Source: Primulina eburnea
Lineage: Eukaryota > Streptophyta > Magnoliopsida > Lamiales > Gesneriaceae
NCBI RefSeq assembly: GCF_022965805.1
Contig: NC_133101.1
Location: 1,860,001 to 1,924,000, forward strand
Length of the DNA stretch: 64,000 bases
Direction: 5' to 3'
Shown here: one piece after another, positions 1 to 11,495 of the stretch
Layout of the letters: every line of letters starts with the position of its first letter
Position numbering within the stretch: the first letter of the stretch is position 1
Notes under the pieces: model-generated
Told to the model about the DNA's origin: nothing
The model's database searches: none
What the model saw: only the letters and a program-made list of their open reading frames with translations
Made by a program: the position numbers and the translations under genes

Positions 1-593
1 TATTTTGAATTCTAATGAGTATGATTTTTTTATTTGTGAGATCATTTGTAAAATAGAATGTTACTTAGTTTCCAGATATGGTTTAGAAAGTGGTATTTAG
101 TTAAGTATAATGATTGTAAGGTGGATAGAAAAATGTTTTCTTAACCAACCTAAGCAATATATCACCACAATTGTTGCTTGGCAAGCACAACTCTAACTAA
201 CTCTATAAGTTTGGAGGAGTCTATTTAGTAATTTTGTTAAAATAAAATAAAATAATCCAAGTGTTTTTTTTAAATATATATATATATTTAGGCTCAACTT
301 TTGTGGATCAGTAATTAATGAAATCAAATTATCCAAAATCCAAAATGAAAAATTCTGGTGATTGGGATGAATTTGTTGGACCTCACTTCAATTGATTGAT
401 GAATAGGCCCATGATTGGGGCTGTAATCTGGCCCAGTAGCTTGCATGTACTAGTTCGGACTCGATAAGTTGGGTGGCAAATTGGCAATCCCATATATTTT
501 GGTTCTTCAGATGGTTTAAGAATTTTAATTAGAAAACATTATAATTTTGTTCCTATATATTTTCTTCCTTACGGTTTTAGTCATCTACACTAT
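1..593. other. AT-rich intergenic DNA
   Basis: No reading frame or recognised element is visible. The stretch contains short A/T runs and a TA microsatellite near 275-290. Confidence 0.5.
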
Positions 594-1199
594 GGCTGCG
601 TTTGCATGGCCGGATTAAGTACGATAGATTATTTTATCACTCTTTATCCTGCGTTTGGTATGATTTTTATTTAACCAGCTCAATACCTCCTATAAATAAT
701 TAGGTTGTATTACGTGTGATTAATAATATCTATCCTACTTCGTAGGATTATTAATCCCTTCTTTATCCCTACTCTCTTTCCCATTTTACCTTTCTTCCTT
801 CACCGCTATTGAACCATCTAGGCTGTCGGACCGCCGCCGCCGCCACCCTAGTCGGACCGTCGTCGGACCGTCGTCAGACCGCCACCGCCGCCGCCGCCGC
901 CGCCATTGTCGGACCGCCGCGGGGCCGCCGGATCGCCACCGCACAAACGTCGCCTAATCTTCGTCGGACCGCCATCGTCGCCGCCGGACCTCCGCCGGAC
1001 TGCCGGACCGTCGTCGTCGGAGTGGAAGAACAAAAAAAAGAAGAAGGACAATTTTGTCTTTTCATCAAAAATTTCAAAATTATCATATACTTAAAAATCT
1101 TATCAGACATACTACTATATATTATATTTCTACGACAATCATTTTCTCTATCATTTACATACTAATCATAGTTTATTTATCCTACAACCAAACGCAACC
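594..1199. mobile_element. MITE-like element with GC-rich core
   Basis: The element starts GGCTGCGTTTG and ends CAAACGCAACC, so its ends are inverted repeats. A possible TAT duplication flanks it (591-593 and 1200-1202). The outer arms are AT-rich. The middle (about 820-1025) is an abrupt GC-rich block built of CCG/GCC triplets and GTCGGACCG-like repeats. A related copy in the opposite orientation lies at 37116-37681; the two share arm sequence as well as ends. The terminal sequence resembles the PIF/Harbinger type, but the target duplication does not settle the superfamily. ORFs in the core are low-complexity triplet translations and are not counted as genes. Confidence 0.7.
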
Positions 1200-1446
1200 T
1201 ATCAGTATTAGACATGTAGCTTTCTATTTTTGGTAATTTTATCTGCATTGATGATTTTTACCGTTGTATCGAAAAAGTTATAATAAACTACTACAAATTA
1301 AAAAACACGAATCGATGCTCTATCGAGCAAGAACTTATTTCCCCCAGCCAACTCAAACATCCTCGATCCATATTTAACAGGAACTCTCGAACGAATCGTG
1401 CACGAAACAAGACACATAAAACAAAACCTTTCAACTATGTACCAAA

Positions 1447-1845
1447 CTATTTGTTGTAGCCCAACTCTAGAGAAGCCACCATGGATTTATATATCTCAAG
1501 AATCAATCTGTTTTCGAATTCGCTTCTCGTATAAGTCTGTTTAAGATCACGAGCTTTAGGGATTCTCTTCTGGCCGAACAAGTTCCCGCTGTTGGCTGTA
1601 TGCGAGGTATTGGCCAGCCTCAGCATCATGTTCGTGTATGCATTCTTGAAACTGTACCACAGTTTCCATGGCGAGACGAGTCGCACCAGGCGCAGTTTAC
1701 GCTTGATTCTCACCTTCCATGAACACTTCAGATTCCCACCAAACCTTTCTGCTTTCAGCTTTCTTCTTGTCGGGGATAAGCGAGTACTGTATCCTCTTCT
1801 TCTCCATTGCCTGCTGAGGCTTTTCGTGAATGGGATTGTTTCCAT
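1447..1845 (-). CDS. small basic plant protein of unknown function
   Basis: This is an intronless ORF of 132 residues starting METIPFTKSL. It is strongly basic: an Arg/Lys-rich N-terminal half (SRQWRRRGYSTRLSP, KVRIKRKLRLVRLVSP) is followed by a short amphipathic stretch around KLWYSFKNAYTNMMLRLA. It has no signal peptide or clear membrane segment. The composition and the ordered motif pattern look like a genuine small plant protein family rather than chance, and the surrounding DNA is AT-rich non-coding. The long plus-strand ORF over the same bases (1592-2041) is its shadow. I do not recognise a biochemical function. The Arg-rich segments would fit nucleic-acid binding or organelle targeting, but that is only inference. 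Confidence 0.65.
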   Translation of the reverse strand: METIPFTKSLSRQWRRRGYSTRLSPTRRKLKAERFGGNLKCSWKVRIKRKLRLVRLVSPWKLWYSFKNAYTNMMLRLANTSHTANSGNLFGQKRIPKARDLKQTYTRSEFENRLILEIYKSMVASLELGYNK

Positions 1846-2045
1846 TCCTACTTCGGTGGATTTGTGCGGAAAGTGTGTGTTTTTGGTCTTGTTTTTTTGG
1901 GTGAGTTTTGTGGGTTATTTTCTTTTGGAGACTATGAGATTTGTGGCGAAGTTTTCATGGTTTATACGGAGGTTGGAAAATAATTTAGCTTTGTCAACTG
2001 GTCAATATAAAGCTGGTAATAGAATTTTCATGAGTAAATAGTTAA

Positions 2046-3409
2046 ATTATTGCGTAATTTAAAACTTCCCAAGTTGAGGGATGAGTAAGGTACATCGAAA
2101 GTTAGTGTTCGAGAGTAGACCTCTTAATGTAACATACACTCACCCCAAATAGTGTAATTAGTTTTAAAATTTTGGTCAAATAATTGAAGTTTCAAGTATG
2201 ACATTGGCGTGTGTTAAGGTATGCTATTTTGGATATTATTTTAGTTGTATTTAAAATTATTATTTTGAATATGCATTTAATTATATTATTAATAATATTT
2301 TGTTTATACAAGGTCAGAATTTTAATTCGAGCCAAACTGGAGGAAAAGAGTTTTTTTTTTTCATTTGCTTGCATCCAATGTCTAATTAAAAATATTTGAT
2401 TAGAATGTTGATGTAACAATGTAAAATACTGATGTGATATCAAAAAATGACATAAAACTTATTATTTGTTCGACGTTACGTCAACAATCGGATCAATATA
2501 GTCATGAACTAAAAATTAATCAACTAAAATCAAAGTTCGACGAGTTAGTCGACAAAACCAGGAGGAAAAAGCTATTTTTCTTATATTATAAGTCCAAATG
2601 TACTCAAATTGAAATAAACATGGGAGTATTTAGAATAAAATGGATCATTATAAATATGTAAAAACAATAACGGATAGATAAAAAAAAATATAACACAGTC
2701 TAATTGAATACGTTTGCTCATAAGACAATACGAGTCATTCCACTTTTTTCTATTTCCATTTTTTTGTCACGTAACAAGGAACAAATTCAACACTAAAATA
2801 ATATATTGTTTCTAGAATATGCATATAAAATAAATAAGATGGGCTTGTGGGCCCAATCATAGAAATTTGTGGCTTGTTGTACTTAAAAATTAAATAAAAT
2901 TAAGTGGTCAATAACATCAAATAAAACTAAATATTGAAAAAAAAAAGATTTTTTTAAAAACTTGTTCTAAAAAAAAATAAATACTCTGTTAGAAAAGATT
3001 TTTTCTTTTTCATTTAGTTGGGCCGAGATTTGTTATAGTTGAGTCATGAACTCGAGATCTCGTTCTAAATTTGAAATCTTGTTGTTGGATGTATAATATT
3101 ATGGTAAGAAATCATCTGTGTCATTTCCTTTAACATTAACACACGTAGAATTTGATTAGTGTGACCGTTGCAATTTGGTACATATGGCAAACCAATTATT
3201 GAGTGAACGAAGGATGTCACAAGGAAATGTTATATATGATTTATTTTCCTATAAATTATTGGTATTTTAAATAACATAGAGGTGAATTTTTTTTTTTTTT
3301 TTTTGGGGTTAAAAAGAGATTCTTAATAATTAGATGAAATTTTAATATAAAACTAACGCTACGAAGTACATAATTTTTTTTTTTTTTGCTGATTGTAAAT
3401 AATGATGCG
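2046..3409. other. AT-rich intergenic DNA
   Basis: No supported gene is seen. There are several A/T homopolymer runs (2340-2365, 2935-3005, 3285-3305, 3370-3388) and short chance ORFs only. Confidence 0.5.
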
Positions 3410-3609
3410 GTGCCTGTTATCGTTCCACGGGCACCCGGAATTCACATGTTGCTAGAAAGTTCAGAGCTGACTGATGGAGTTCTTCTTTGCGAAGGGGAAG
3501 ACACATCGATCCATTCCATTATGAATCCGAAATGTCGAATATATCCATGGAGGAATTAGAAGAAATCCGCGGTTCGCATGCTAGTTACACACAGGTCCCC
3601 AAATCCTAA
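3410..3609 (+). pseudogene. possible degraded terminal exon, unknown gene
   Basis: A frame opening [16 protein letters not shown] and running to GEDTSIHS is followed, after a frame change, by [19 protein letters not shown] and a TAA stop at 3607-3609. The composition is protein-like and stands out from the AT-rich flanks. At least one frameshift is needed to link the two halves. I do not recognise the parent gene. The call rests only on codon-like composition, so it may be wrong. Confidence 0.25.
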
Positions 3610-3919
3610 ATGTGGCTCGTGGGGCACCTTTTACTGATATATTGGAAAAGATTTGACAAAAAATGTATCACAAAAGAGAGAATAGTGCACATGGATTATA
3701 ATAATTATATATCCAGTAACGATTGTAGAGAATACACCGATAGATCAATGATTTAGTGATTCTTTGGAGAATGGGAAACGCGAGGTTTTGGTTTATAGTT
3801 ATTGATATCTTGGAAAGAGCACGAATCATTCTTGGCTCCGACGAAAAGAAAAGTTTAAGTTAAATTCCAATTTACTCTTAGGAGAGAGGAGTTAAGCATG
3901 AGTAAATTATGGCCATGGT

Positions 3920-5310
3920 CCTCCAGCCAGGCCAGGTTCTTCCATCCGACCATGATCCTCAGGCCGGCCAGGATCCTCTTCCCCAGACAAGATCATCTCG
4001 CTTGACCAAGGTTCAGATCACCCAAAGTCATTTATCAGGTCAGACCATCGGGACAGACCACCCGGGACACCAAGAGAGATCACCCAGACAGACCAACATA
4101 GATCACCCGAGGTCATCCATCAGGCCAGATCACCTGAGCAGACATAACCACCCGGGAGACCAGGACAGATCATTTGGGAAAACCAGGACAGACCACCCGG
4201 GGTCATCCATCAGGCCAGACCACCCGCGAGATCAGGACATATCACCCAGACCATGGTTTGCCGGAACGGTTGCGGTGCTTAGAACGACAACTACCGTTCC
4301 AGTTTCAATGTTATGTTGCGGAACGGTTGCGGAACGCTTGTATAACAAAATTAATAAATTCAAAAAATTGGTAAAAAAATTTAAATATAAATTAGATCAT
4401 ACTAAAAAATAAAATATATGAAGTTATTACAAATTAATATATCAATACAAAACTATTTTACAACAATAGTACAATAAGAAATACACACTAAAAATTATAA
4501 CATACCAAAGCTAATACCATGAAGAGTGACGCGGAGGAGCGAAATCATTGTTATATTCTTCATCAGTATTTCGTAGATTAAATTGATTTCGAACATTTGG
4601 ATATTGACGTGATTGTCTATAGGGATATTGATTAGATTGAGATGACGAAAGATCATTAGAATGGGATGGCTGATTTTGTAATAGTATTTCGTCACGACGA
4701 TTATAGTATCTGAATCCACGATACACAATAGAACTATCAGTTTTACTTGAAGATCTATACTCGGGACCATGACGTCTAACACCACGCCATATAGATGATG
4801 AAGATTCATTGGATAAATCACCAATATATTGAGACGACCCATAATCAAATCCACGATGTCTAATTCCATGTGTAGCAGATGTTGAAAAAACTATATTTTC
4901 TCAAACCCAACGTTCCGTTCCACCGTTCTCGTTCCACCCCACCGTTCCCTCGTTGTTATAACGTTGAAGAACGGCGCTACAAAGCATTCACCGATTTGCC
5001 GTGGAACTTTGGAACGCCAATGGCCGTTCCCGTTCCGAGACGAGCGTTCCAGCCGCGACGCGGCCGTTCCGGCGAACCATGACTCGGACAGACCAGGCCA
5101 GGCCAGACCACCAAGACAGACCAGGACAGATCACCCATGCAGACCAAAACAGACCACTCGAGGTCATCCATCATGCCATATCACCTAGGCAGACCAGGTC
5201 AGACCACTCGGGAGACCATGACAGATCACCCGGGCAGATCAAGACAAATCACCCGAGGTCATCGATCAGGCCAGATCACTCGAACTCATCCCGTCAAGCC
5301 AAGTCATACT
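3920..5310. repeat. degenerate GACAGATCACCCG-type tandem repeat field, split by an insertion
   Basis: Imperfect short repeats built around CAGACCA, GACAGATCACCCG and GAGGTCATCCATCAGGCCAGA fill 3920-4251 and resume at 5082-5300. The 4252-5081 transposon separates the two halves. The longer submotif with GAGGTCATC and ATCAGGCCAGATCAC recurs at about 4105, 4200, 5160 and 5255. The repeat has no stable period. ORFs over it are repetitive translations and not treated as genes. Confidence 0.65.
4252..5081 (-). mobile_element. TIR DNA transposon (about 830 bp) with ORF remnant
   Basis: The left end reads CATGGTTTGCCGGAACGG. The right end, reverse complemented, reads CATGGTTCGCCGGAACGG, so the termini are near-perfect inverted repeats. 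Subterminal GGAACGG/CCGTTCC motifs recur on both sides. No clean target duplication was found. On the minus strand, between about 4880 and 4511, a frame stays open and encodes an Arg/Ser/Tyr/Asn-rich low-complexity tail (for example WRGVRRHGPEYRSSS, QYPYRQSRQYPNVRN, ending PPRHSSWY). It could be the C-terminal exon of a transposase, but no catalytic domain is visible, so the copy is non-autonomous. Confidence 0.65.
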
Positions 5311-5319
5311 CATTCCATC

Positions 5320-6193
5320 ATGTCAAAATCTTTACAAGAAATTCTCGATAGATTGCCCACTAACCTCACCCAATCTACCAGAGCATCATCAGTTATAAAT
5401 CATCAAGGAGTCAAGAAATGGGCCCCAAGATTTGTGATGGCATTTGCACCAGACGGTTTGCTCGAAGGGTTTTGCCATCCGGATGCATATAATCCTGAAG
5501 AGGGAAAGTTCATAATGGGCTCCAGAGTATGAGGCAGCTGGATTCCGATGAATTGATTACCCCGGCCGTACTTTCACCTATAATGTGACTACTTGATGCA
5601 AATTCAACATGCGTAGCCTATTTATGTGTTTTCATTGTATGTAAATATGCTTTTCGAATTGTTGTAGGAATTTGTAAGTGGGACAAGGATGCCAAAGTCA
5701 TTGAAGCTTGATGGAGAAATGGAGAAGAAGAGAAAGATTATAGTTAAGAGCTTCTCGGTTGCAAGAAACATGAGCAAGTGTGGCCATGGTATGAAATCCA
5801 TAAAAGAATTAGACCTTAAGGCCGGAGCAAAGTTTCTAGAGGTACGAAACTTTTTTACCTTAAGGCCAGAGCATCTTTCTCTGCAGTTTTTGTGATGTAT
5901 TTTTTACAAGAGTAACCTTTTTCTGTGAAATTCTTGATTTGCAGACGAATAAGGCTCTGAGTCCGCAACAAGAGGCAATATTACTGCAGATTGGTGCGAT
6001 GATAAGGAATGGATCTTTCTACTTAGAGAGACCGAATTTGAGAGAAGAAAAGGAGAATTTGGCAAGAAATTTGATGGGGAAAATGTCTATGGATCTGCTA
6101 TTTGATTTCTTGTCTTTCTATCGTATGATGAGGAAGATTTGTTCAGAGGCTTTGGAGATCAAACAGCACGAAGTCAGTCATCTCACAACCTGA
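5320..6193 (+). CDS. three-exon ORF of unknown function, possibly a gene fragment
   Basis: Exons at 5320-5526, 5668-5841 and 5945-6193 join in one frame (209 codons). Both introns are phase 0 and have GT..AG ends: AGA|gtatgag to gttgtag|GAA, and GAG|gtacg to tttgcag|ACG. The product starts [13 protein letters not shown] and has a segment [19 protein letters not shown] Lys-rich middle ([12 protein letters not shown]) follows, and the C-terminal exon looks helical ([30 protein letters not shown]). No family is recognised. Its 5' end lies directly in the degenerate repeat field, so the true first exon and promoter may be missing. That would fit transposon capture of a gene piece. Codon composition and consistent phases argue that it is, or was, coding. 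Confidence 0.5.
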
Positions 6194-7316
6194 TCTATCT
6201 GTATGAAATCTTTAGTTTTTTTTGGGTATTTAATCTACAAGAATGGTGGCAAGAATGAATTAGTGCAAATGGCTTATCGATTGCTGGTTTGGGAAAGTTT
6301 TATGCTGACTACGTATTGGCTCAAAATAAACATATTTTCAAGAGCATGATTACATGATGGCCAATGGGAGAGAACTCCTATTGGCGTAAAACATGTTGGC
6401 CCCTCCAACAATGGCAACAGCCAGTGACGAACTGTCTACTCTAAAATTATTATCAGATCCGAACTTCTTCAATTATATAAATCGTTGAAAAGTTGGTCGA
6501 ATGGGGATTGTCCGATCTAGAAATCATGTTGATAGCGAAAGTCTAACATCAAAAGTTACGTGTTCAAGCTCCAGCCCTCATGGAGGATTGGCTTTTGAAC
6601 GAATGAGCTTAAGCTCGAGCTCGGCGAGTCATCTTACACACGTGTATAGTAGGCAAGATGCCAGGATCTGAATCCAAATTATTGATGTTAGAGTAGATGT
6701 TCCATTTGCCGTGTAAATAAACATAAAACGTGTTTCAAGATGGCTCTATCAATTATTTATAATTCCCACTTCAATAACGTTCATACTGCTTTTGAACTGT
6801 ATTTCCTGTTAAGTCTTGATAGTTGGCTAATTTCTACCTAACAACTTTGAATAATCTCCGATAAATTACAAAACTTAACGGGATGATATCTAATAACAGT
6901 TAAAAACATATAGTTCAATGTGTTGCATTATATGTAAAGTGAAACGAGGTTTATTTCTTTTAAAAAAAACTTTTTTGACTTGTCTTTTCTTGCAAAGGAC
7001 TCCAATTTAACGCGAACGTGATTGATCCAATTGAATAATATTGTCAAGTCTTAGAAAGAAAAATATGTTAGTTTCTATTGAGGGGGTTAGTTTTGTCTAA
7101 AAAGAAGAATTCGACTCATTGGTACCTTCTGTGTAATTTCAGTCACATTCAAATACACAATGCTTTCTTCCGTTTGAATGAGTCGGCGACCCATTTTTTT
7201 CCCAAAAGAAGCTTCTATTTGGTTGAAAAACTACGCTAAAATGAAAGTATTTGCCAATTCCCAGACTCCGCGTTAAACACAATTCAACCTTTTCGATCTG
7301 ATGTGAAACTCTCGTC
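6194..7316. other. intergenic DNA upstream of the LRK10-like gene
   Basis: No gene is seen. The last few hundred bases before 7317 presumably hold the promoter of the receptor kinase; no clear TATA box was picked out. Confidence 0.4.
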
Positions 7317-9858
7317 ATGATCCCTTCCATTCGAACAAGAAAACAAACGAAAGTGATGAACCCGAAACTCGACCGAGAATCTTTCTTCATGATCCTTATA
7401 ATCCTCCTACTGTCACAAATCCAGGGTGGTATCTGTCAAGCTGATGCGTCGTACCAAACGTGCAGCCAACCATTTCGATGCGCCAACCAACAAGATATGA
7501 AATATCCCTTTTATGGAAATGATCGGCCGGAGTATTGTGGATACCCAGGCTTCGAACTCGACTGCCAGACAGACGTTCCTCGGATCACCATCAAGCCACT
7601 ATCGTATAGGGTATTGAGTGTCGATGACAATACGTACAGTCTCAAAGTAGCGAGAGAAGATTTATGGAACAACATTTGCCCATACCCCCTCTACAACACC
7701 ACCTTAAATTCCGATCTTTTCAGTTTTTCTTCAAATTCTAATGATCAGAATATCTCTCTAAACTATGGATGCAGCGGAATTTCGTCTCAGACTCAGCCAC
7801 AACCACAGCCACAGCCTTCGGAAATACCAGCTTTTTTTATGTTCACTTGCAGCCAGTATGGCTTTTCCATGGTTTCGACACCTGAAGCAGCTGTTGATCT
7901 GAGAAGCTCTTTAAATTGTTCTAGCAATATCTTTGTTCGAGTGAACCAAACTGCAGCCAGCGTTTTACCAAGTCTCTTGACGGGAAACGCCCTGGAAAGC
8001 GGGTTTTCGATACAGTGGTCGGCGAATAATAGCAACTGCCAGGATTGTAAGGAATCGGGTGGTGTGTGTGGGTTTAATAAAAATTCAGAATCTTTCGCTT
8101 GCTACTGCAGCAATGGAACTTATCCCTTTACTTGCAATAACACTGGAAATGGAAAAGGTACGGGACTCTGTTTCTTTATCATTGCCTCAATATATTTTAG
8201 GATCATCTTCCATATGGAGACAACTCTAAACAACTGTATCATTAAGTGGGTACAACAATTTTCCTTGGTAGTGATAATTTTTCAATTATTTATTTATTTA
8301 TTTATGTTCTTTTGTTCATATCACCACCAATTTTCTTCTGGTTTTAATGCTCTCATATATCATATTAACCATTAATTTGGAATGGCAATTCAGGAAATGG
8401 TTCGAATAACACAGGAAAGATAATTGGTAAGATTATTACTCAATAAAACAAAATTCCGTTTCTTTCACGACATGCACGTGTCTTGAAACATTGTATTGCT
8501 GTCCAGGTCCAGCTCTAGGCGGTGCAGCTCTTGCTGGTATAATTGTTGGATGGTTAATTTTCCACTATAAAGAGAAGAGAAAAAACCGTGTCGCAGCCAA
8601 ATCTGCCCAAAATACTAGCAAAGAAACCAGCACTCACCCTTCAAGCAAAGTTCTCTCTACTCCATATTCAACAAGTTTCACCAGAAGCATCCCTTCATAT
8701 CCAACATCAAAATCCGAACTTGTCGGGGGCAGTACTTACTTTGGTGCGTATCTCTTCAGCTATGCTGAACTTGAAGAAGCCACTGATAATTTTGATTCCT
8801 CTAAAGAACTTGGAGATGGAGGTTTTGGTACCGTATATTATGGTATAAGCACTGGGCCCTTTTGTCAAGTGGAAAATTTATCCGATCTTTATCAGATATA
8901 TAAGAGCTCTTTTTTTTTTTGTGAAATAGGGAATCTACCGGATGGCCGTGCTGTTGCAGTTAAACGTTTATACGAGAACAATGTGAAGCGTGTCGATCAG
9001 TTCATGAATGAAGTTGAGATTTTAACAAAGTTACGACACCCAAACCTTGTGACGCTATATGGATGCACATCCAAGCGAAGTCGGGACCTATTGCTAGTTT
9101 ATGAATATATACCAAATGGAACAGTGGCTGATCATCTGCATGGAAATCGTTCCAAATCAGGGTTACTTTCTTGGCAGATTCGGTTGAAAATTGCTATTGA
9201 AACTGCAGATGCACTCGCTTATCTCCACAGATCAGACATCATTCATCGAGATGTGAAAACCAACAACGTCCTTCTAGACAACGATTTCAATGTAAAAGTT
9301 GCTGATTTCGGTTTGTCAAGATTGTTCCCCGCTGATGTAACTCATGTGTCTACTGCCCCACAAGGAACGCCTGGCTATGTCGACCCTGAGTACTACCAGT
9401 GCTACCAACTCACCGAAAAAAGCGATGTCTATAGCTTTGGAGTGATGCTGATCGAACTTATATCGTCTTTACAAGCCGTGGATACCAATAGACACCGTCA
9501 GGATATCAACTTGGCCAACATGGCTATCAACAAGATTCAAAATCGTAACTTGAGCGAGTTGGTGGACACAAGTCTTGGATTCGAGACAAATAGTATTGTG
9601 AGGAGGTTGGTCACTCTGGTCGCAGAATTGGCTTTTCGGTGCTTACAACAAGAGAGGGATATGAGGCCCTCCATGGGAGATGTGCTCGAAGCTTTGAGAA
9701 GGATTCAGAACGAGGATTTGAACATCGATAGGGTCGAAATAGTAGACATATTGGTGGACGACGATACAGTGCTTCTCAAGGGTGCCGTCGACCACCCTGT
9801 GTCGCCGGATTCAGTTTTCAAATGGAACAGCAGTTCAACTCCCGATTCTAGTGTGTGA
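7317..9858 (+). CDS. LRK10-like receptor kinase with GUB_WAK ectodomain
   Basis: Predicted exons are 7317-8157, 8394-8426, 8507-8842 and 8930-9858. Junctions one to three fall in phase 1 and keep the frame (GNGK|GNGSNNTGKII|GPALGG). The N-terminus has a hydrophobic signal peptide (FFMILIILLLSQIQGGICQA); an inner Met at 7356 is an alternative start. The ectodomain is Cys-rich: a galacturonan-binding GUB_WAK part (CSQPFRC, YPFYGNDRPEYCGYPGF) and a WAK-associated C-terminal part (SGFSIQW, NCQDCKESGGVCGF). A membrane span follows (GGAALAGIIVGWLIF). The Ser/Thr kinase has glycine loop GDGGFGTVYYG, VAVKRL, HRDVKTNN (an RD kinase), DFGLSR and GTPGYVDPEYYQ. The 87-bp intron 8843-8929 inside the glycine loop has no stop and is a multiple of three. 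If it were retained, 29 residues would be added. The family senses wall or pathogen cues at the plasma membrane; the ligand is unknown. Confidence 0.9.
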
Positions 9859-11495
9859 GCCATTGTTTCATCTGTTTGGTATTTATATTAGCAACATATA
9901 CTGTGATACTTGGTTAGGAATTATACAGTCACAGACTCGAACATTTTAAAGCTTCTGCTACATTACATCATTTTGACAGTAAATTTCATGGGACTGTAAA
10001 TATCCGGATGTGCCACTTTATGTTATAACCAGTTTTTGTTTCTGGTAAAAGTGTTTTCTACATGTACTAAACCACCATCGGAGGACATATTTATGCTGCT
10101 GCTTTTGACAGACTGCTTGCAAGTTGCAATTCTTGGTAAGAGATGTGAATGAATAAATGAATTTATGTTTGGTTATTATCATTTTCAGCAACCATTAATT
10201 AATCAGCCAAATTTGGCTTCTTGAAATCAAAGTGTTTATCTAGTTTGTTGTATTTTGTTCTCTTTCCTTAGAAATGGAAGGTTTTTAGTTTAATTGCTTC
10301 ATTGATGAAGGTTTGAAATACAGGGACTTTCTCCAAAGCACTTATTAAAAGTTCGAGCTCATTAAAGCTCGACGACAATAGTATTTGTATAAATCAACAC
10401 CTTATACCATATTTGAAATTTAAATTTGCTTATCCAATATTTGAATAATGATGAAGATGAAGTAGATCGTTAAAACATTATTGTTTTGTATCTTTCGAAA
10501 CTTTATTCTTGTAGTATTTGATTACAAATTTCAATGACTTGGATTGGAAAATTAGCAATGATAAGTTCACATTTCTTGAAATTTGAAACCAAGTCGAGGC
10601 ATGGTCTGCCCAAAATCAAGTGCTTCCGAGTTCACGCCAGCCATCAATTATTTGTTTTTAATTGACATCAGAGCAACAAAAGAACTCTTTGTCAGCATCC
10701 TAGAATTGAGTACCAAAAAGTGAGTTCATAATTATTATTGGTATGTTTTTTTACGACAACCCCAACAAGGGCTATAATTCTATGCATGACTTGATTTTAG
10801 TTTAAGTAATTTTTACGCTACTGTATGTGTAATTAGGCTCTTTTTTGTCTCAATATACGAACCCTCGACTCTTTCGGGTCGATTATCGCCCTTGTCCTTA
10901 ATGCATTACATGTTATCCTTGTTTGTCTTCTTTCATTCACGAAATAATAAAAGAATTTCATGTCTTGAATCTCTCACTTTGTCTCGATTTACAAAATTAA
11001 CATTATCTCCACTTGATTTGTGCTAACATGACAAGAATGGCAAACTTATTTAATTCTAAATCGAAGTAAATAAAATTTTTTTATGGAAAACCAAAGTGGG
11101 ACCCAAAAACAATCTATCCACCTGTCATAATATTATAGGATTCAGCACTCAGACCCGAAAAGGTTCGCTTCCCGTACTTATAGCCAATTCCAAGCCCCGT
11201 GGGCCGTCTCTATATCGTATTCCCTCTGCACTATTGTTCTTTCCCTTCTTCCACCCCCACTTGCTGTCTTTCCTCCTTTATCTGATCCCTTTCTTTCAAT
11301 TTCCTCTCTTTTTTGAATGGATTATTCCATGGCTGAGTCCTCTTCACAACATACCCAGATATTGCTTTTTCTGTCCCTTCAGCTTTGTCCCTTGAAGAGT
11401 TCAAATTAATGTCCTGTTTTATGTTTTATTTTGTTTTGTTAATCGTGGGGTTGTTTTGATTCTACTCCGATAGGAAGAAGTTGGTGAGATAGGAG
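9859..11495. other. 3' region of the kinase gene and upstream region of the next gene
   Basis: No gene is seen. The part from about 11200 to 11395 is pyrimidine-rich (CCTTCTTCC, TTTCTTTCAATTTCC) and probably belongs to the 5' leader or promoter of the gene at 11496. The long ORF there is not supported as protein. Confidence 0.4.

Noticed and set aside
809..1110. Several overlapping ORFs on both strands in the GC-rich core of the first MITE
   Set aside because: They are translations of CCG/CGG triplet repeats (Ala, Gly, Arg, Pro runs) in all frames and lie inside a transposon.
1592..2041. 149-residue plus-strand ORF
   Set aside because: Overlaps the minus-strand gene at 1447-1845 and has no coherent protein motif; read as its shadow.
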